NCBI RefSeq assembly: GCF_037040815.1
Contig: NZ_CP146232.1
Span: forward strand, 3,094,501-3,158,500
DNA: 64,000 bases
Direction of reading: 5' to 3'
Source of the DNA: Pararoseomonas sp. SCSIO 73927
GTDB lineage: Bacteria; Pseudomonadota; Alphaproteobacteria; Acetobacterales; Acetobacteraceae
Part shown: positions 61,844 to 64,000 of the stretch, piece by piece
Layout: every line of letters begins with the position of its first letter
How positions within the stretch are numbered: the stretch's first letter is position 1
Made by a program: the position numbers and the translations under genes
Notes under the pieces: generated by a model
Told to the model about the DNA's origin: nothing
Database searches by the model: none
Seen by the model: the letters and a program-made list of their open reading frames with translations, nothing else

Positions 61844-63775
61844 GTGCCCGATTCCATGGTCCCGCCCAGCCCGCCCGCCGAATTGCCCAATGGCCCCAGG
61901 GGCACCTGGGAGACGCTGAAAAGCCTTGCCCCCTATCTCTGGCCGAAGGGCGAGACGGGGCTGCGCGCCCGCGTCGTCGTCGCCCTGGTGCTGCTGCTGG
62001 CGGCGAAGGTCGCCAACATCCTGGTGCCCATGGCCTATGCCCGGGCGGTGGACGCGCTGACGCCGCATGTCGGCGCCGGTGCGGCCGCAGGTGCCGTCAC
62101 GGCGGGGGCGGTGATGGCCGTGCCGGTGGCGCTGGTGGTGGGCTACGGCCTGCTGCGCATCGCCTCCGCCGCCTTCGGGGAACTGCGGGACGCGGTGTTC
62201 ACGAAGGTGCAGGCCCGCGCCGGGCGGCGGATCGCGCTGCAGGTCTTCACCCACATGCACGCCCTGTCCCTGCGGTTCCACCTGGACCGGCAGACGGGCG
62301 GCCTCTCCCGCGTGATCGAGCGGGGGACGCGGGGGATCAACTTCGTCCTCGACTTCATGCTGTTCAACATCATCCCCACCATCGTGGAGATCCTGCTGGT
62401 CGCGGTGATCCTGTGGCGGATGTTCAGCTTCACCTTCGCCGCCGTCACGCTCGGCACCATCGCGCTCTACGTCGCCTTCACCCTGGTCTTCACCAACTGG
62501 AGGCTGCAGTTTCGGCGCCGGATGAACGAGACGGACCAGGAGGCGAACACGCGGGCGATCGACAGCCTGCTGAACTACGAGACGGTGAAGTACTTCGGGA
62601 ACGAGCGGCACGAGGAGCGGCGCTACGACGCCTCCCTCTCGCGCTACGAGAAGTCCTACATCCAGTCCGAGGTCTCGCTGAACTGGCTGAACATCGGCCA
62701 GGCCGCGATCATCGCCATCGGCCTGACGGCCGTGATGCTGATGGCGGCGCAGGGCGTCGCGCGCGGCACCATGACGGTGGGCGACTTCGTGCTGGTGAAC
62801 ACCTACCTCATCCAGCTCTACCTGCCGCTGAACTTCCTGGGCTTCGTGTACCGGGAGATGAAGCAGGGGCTGGTGGACATGGAGGCCATGTTCACCCTGA
62901 TGCGGGAGGCGCGCGAGGTCTCCGACCGCCCCGGCGCCCCCGCCCTGCCGCCCGGCCGCGGCGAGGTGCGCTTCGAGGATGTACGCTTCGGCTACGGCCG
63001 CAACCGGGAGATCCTGCACGGGGTGAGCTTCACCGTGCCGCCGGGGCGCATGCTCGCCATCGTCGGGCCGACGGGGGCGGGCAAGTCCACCATCTCCCGC
63101 CTAATGTTCCGCTTCTACGACGTGTGGGACGGGCGCATCACCATCGACGGCGCGGACCTCCGCGACGTGACGCAGGAGAGCGTGCGGGCGGCGATCGGCG
63201 TGGTGCCGCAGGACACGGTGCTGTTCAACGACACCATCGCCTACAACATCGCCTATGGCCGCCCCGGCGCCAGCCAGGAGGAGATCGAGGCGGCCGCGAG
63301 GCTGGCCCAGGTCCACGACTTCGTCATGCGGCTGCCGGAGGGATATGCCACGCGCGTCGGTGAGCGTGGGCTGAAGCTCTCGGGCGGCGAGAAGCAGCGC
63401 GTGGCCATCGCCCGCACCATCCTGAAGGACCCGCGCATCCTCATCCTGGACGAGGCGACGAGCGCGCTGGACACCCGGACGGAGCAGGAGATCCAGTCCG
63501 CCCTGCGCGGCGTGGCGAAGGGGCGCACCACGCTGGTGATCGCCCACCGCCTCTCCACCGTGGTGGAGGCGGACGAGATCATCGTTCTCGCCGATGGCCG
63601 GATCGCGGAGCGCGGCACCCATACCGAGCTGGTGGCGGCGGAGGGCATCTATGCCGGGATGTGGCGCCGCCAGGCCCAGGCGGTGGCGCTGGCCGAGGCG
63701 GCCGCCGCGACGCGGGAGGACGCCCCGCCCGTCGCCGCGCCTCCCACCCCGGGGCCCGTTCCAGCCCCGGGCTAA
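61844..63775 (+). CDS. ABC exporter, Atm1/MsbA-like half transporter
   Basis: A 643-residue fused half transporter with six membrane helices (about 40-340) and an ATPase domain (about 360-590): Walker A GPTGAGKS, LSGGEKQRVAIAR, Walker B ILILDEATSALD and switch His IAHRLSTV, all intact. The pattern, including TNWRLQFRRRMNETDQEANT and LNYETVKYFGNERHE, is closest to Atm1/ABCB7-like exporters that move glutathione-linked sulfur compounds or heavy metals. I chose GTG 61844 with GGAG 8 bp upstream; ATG 61856 is an alternative. An Ala/Pro-rich tail follows. Confidence 0.9.
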   Translation: MPDSMVPPSPPAELPNGPRGTWETLKSLAPYLWPKGETGLRARVVVALVLLLAAKVANILVPMAYARAVDALTPHVGAGAAAGAVTAGAVMAVPVALVVGYGLLRIASAAFGELRDAVFTKVQARAGRRIALQVFTHMHALSLRFHLDRQTGGLSRVIERGTRGINFVLDFMLFNIIPTIVEILLVAVILWRMFSFTFAAVTLGTIALYVAFTLVFTNWRLQFRRRMNETDQEANTRAIDSLLNYETVKYFGNERHEERRYDASLSRYEKSYIQSEVSLNWLNIGQAAIIAIGLTAVMLMAAQGVARGTMTVGDFVLVNTYLIQLYLPLNFLGFVYREMKQGLVDMEAMFTLMREAREVSDRPGAPALPPGRGEVRFEDVRFGYGRNREILHGVSFTVPPGRMLAIVGPTGAGKSTISRLMFRFYDVWDGRITIDGADLRDVTQESVRAAIGVVPQDTVLFNDTIAYNIAYGRPGASQEEIEAAARLAQVHDFVMRLPEGYATRVGERGLKLSGGEKQRVAIARTILKDPRILILDEATSALDTRTEQEIQSALRGVAKGRTTLVIAHRLSTVVEADEIIVLADGRIAERGTHTELVAAEGIYAGMWRRQAQAVALAEAAAATREDAPPVAAPPTPGPVPAPG

Positions 63776-63859
63776 GCCTGCCCCGGCGACCGGCTCCAGC
63801 GACCGGCCCCGGCGACAGGCCGATGGCACGGGTGGCCCCTGGGGTCTTTTCCCGATGGT

Positions 63860-63890
63860 CCGGGCGGCTATACCGCCCGGGTCTTCATCT
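63860..63890 (+). terminator. Hairpin after the ABC exporter gene
   Basis: An 8-bp perfect stem (63860-63867 with 63873-63880, CCGGGCGG / CCGCCCGG) with a CTATA loop, followed by gtcttcatctt, lies 85 bp after the exporter stop. It has the form of an intrinsic terminator, but the T run is poor. Confidence 0.55.
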
Positions 63891-63941
63891 TCGGCCCCGA
63901 GTTGACCATCTGGGGGCAATATTTGACAGGAGTGCCCGGGA

Positions 63942-64000
63942 ATGTCCCTGGACCCGACGGGAATGGCCCCGGAAGACCTGAGCCACGCCGGCTCCGTGAC
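63942..64000 (+). CDS. Start of an unidentified gene, cut by the window end
   Basis: An ATG at 63942 preceded by CAGGAG opens a frame MSLDPTGMAPEDLSHAGSV that stays open to the window edge. It is too short to identify. The region upstream (63891-63941) is less GC rich, contains TTGACC and TTGACA hexamers and could hold a promoter, which supports a real start here. Confidence 0.4.
   Translation, partial: MSLDPTGMAPEDLSHAGSV

Overview
The window is a stretch of very GC-rich bacterial chromosome carrying about 60 densely packed protein genes on both strands. The gene content points to an alphaproteobacterium, most likely a Roseomonas-like member of the Acetobacteraceae. The evidence is a pet (bc1) operon, a BamF-type lipoprotein (DUF3035), DUF1194, DUF1289 and DUF3297 proteins, high-GC codon use throughout, and the orders yfgM-bamB-der and ileS-lspA. 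The genus is inferred, not proven. I found no rRNA, tRNA, CRISPR array, transposase, phage gene or integration site, so this looks like core chromosome with some lineage-specific islands.

Layout. 1-2.6 kb: the end of petA, then petB and petC, closed by a strong terminator. 2.6-7.2 kb: a GAF-GGDEF-EAL protein, MTA phosphorylase, a secreted chalcone-isomerase-like protein and a hydroxyisobutyryl-CoA hydrolase. 7.2-12.4 kb: a 23-bp tandem repeat array, then a polyamine-type ABC importer operon (ATPase, binding protein, two permeases) translationally coupled to an exported superoxide dismutase. 12.4-19.6 kb, minus strand: ileS, lspA, a BamF-like lipoprotein and a catalytic plus non-catalytic M16 peptidase pair. 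19.8-21.8 kb: a CPA1 antiporter and a DUF3297 protein. 21.9-25.6 kb: two divergent glycosyltransferases. 25.7-29.4 kb: a DUF1194 protein, a small hypothetical, a hydroxyacid dehydrogenase with its overlapping GntR regulator, and YgfZ. 29.5-33.5 kb: an LPS-type cluster of GT9, GT2 and GT4 enzymes plus a convergent O-antigen ligase.

33.8-40.5 kb: a Fur-like box ahead of an exported hydrolase, then DUF1289, an AbrB-type transporter, dihydroorotase, a cytoplasmic clan GH-A-like enzyme and two small proteins. 40.7-45.4 kb: yfgM-like, bamB and der, then an FkbM methyltransferase. 45.4-48.7 kb, minus strand: cvpA, purF, an SDR and an exported hypothetical. 48.8-52.8 kb: radA and an MHYT-PAS-GGDEF-EAL protein. 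53-55.2 kb: two adjacent radical SAM genes of the spore photoproduct lyase family. 55.3-64 kb: a membrane protein with an ABC-2 permease, a histidine phosphatase, a SYLF protein, an MFS carrier, an SDR, a VOC protein, a NUDIX protein, an Atm1/MsbA-like exporter and the start of one more gene.

Themes: envelope building (BamB, BamF-like, LspA, the glycosyltransferases, WaaL-like ligase, SYLF, FkbM), cyclic-di-GMP signalling (two dual-domain proteins), and oxidative or UV damage handling (exported SOD, SPL-family pair, RadA). The oddest loci are the ABC importer whose ATPase has lost most of its catalytic motif residues, the 27-bp repeat that copies a start codon between the two SPL-family genes, the 23-bp promoter-region repeat array, the alternating hairpins upstream of mtnP, and the structured gap between bamB and der.
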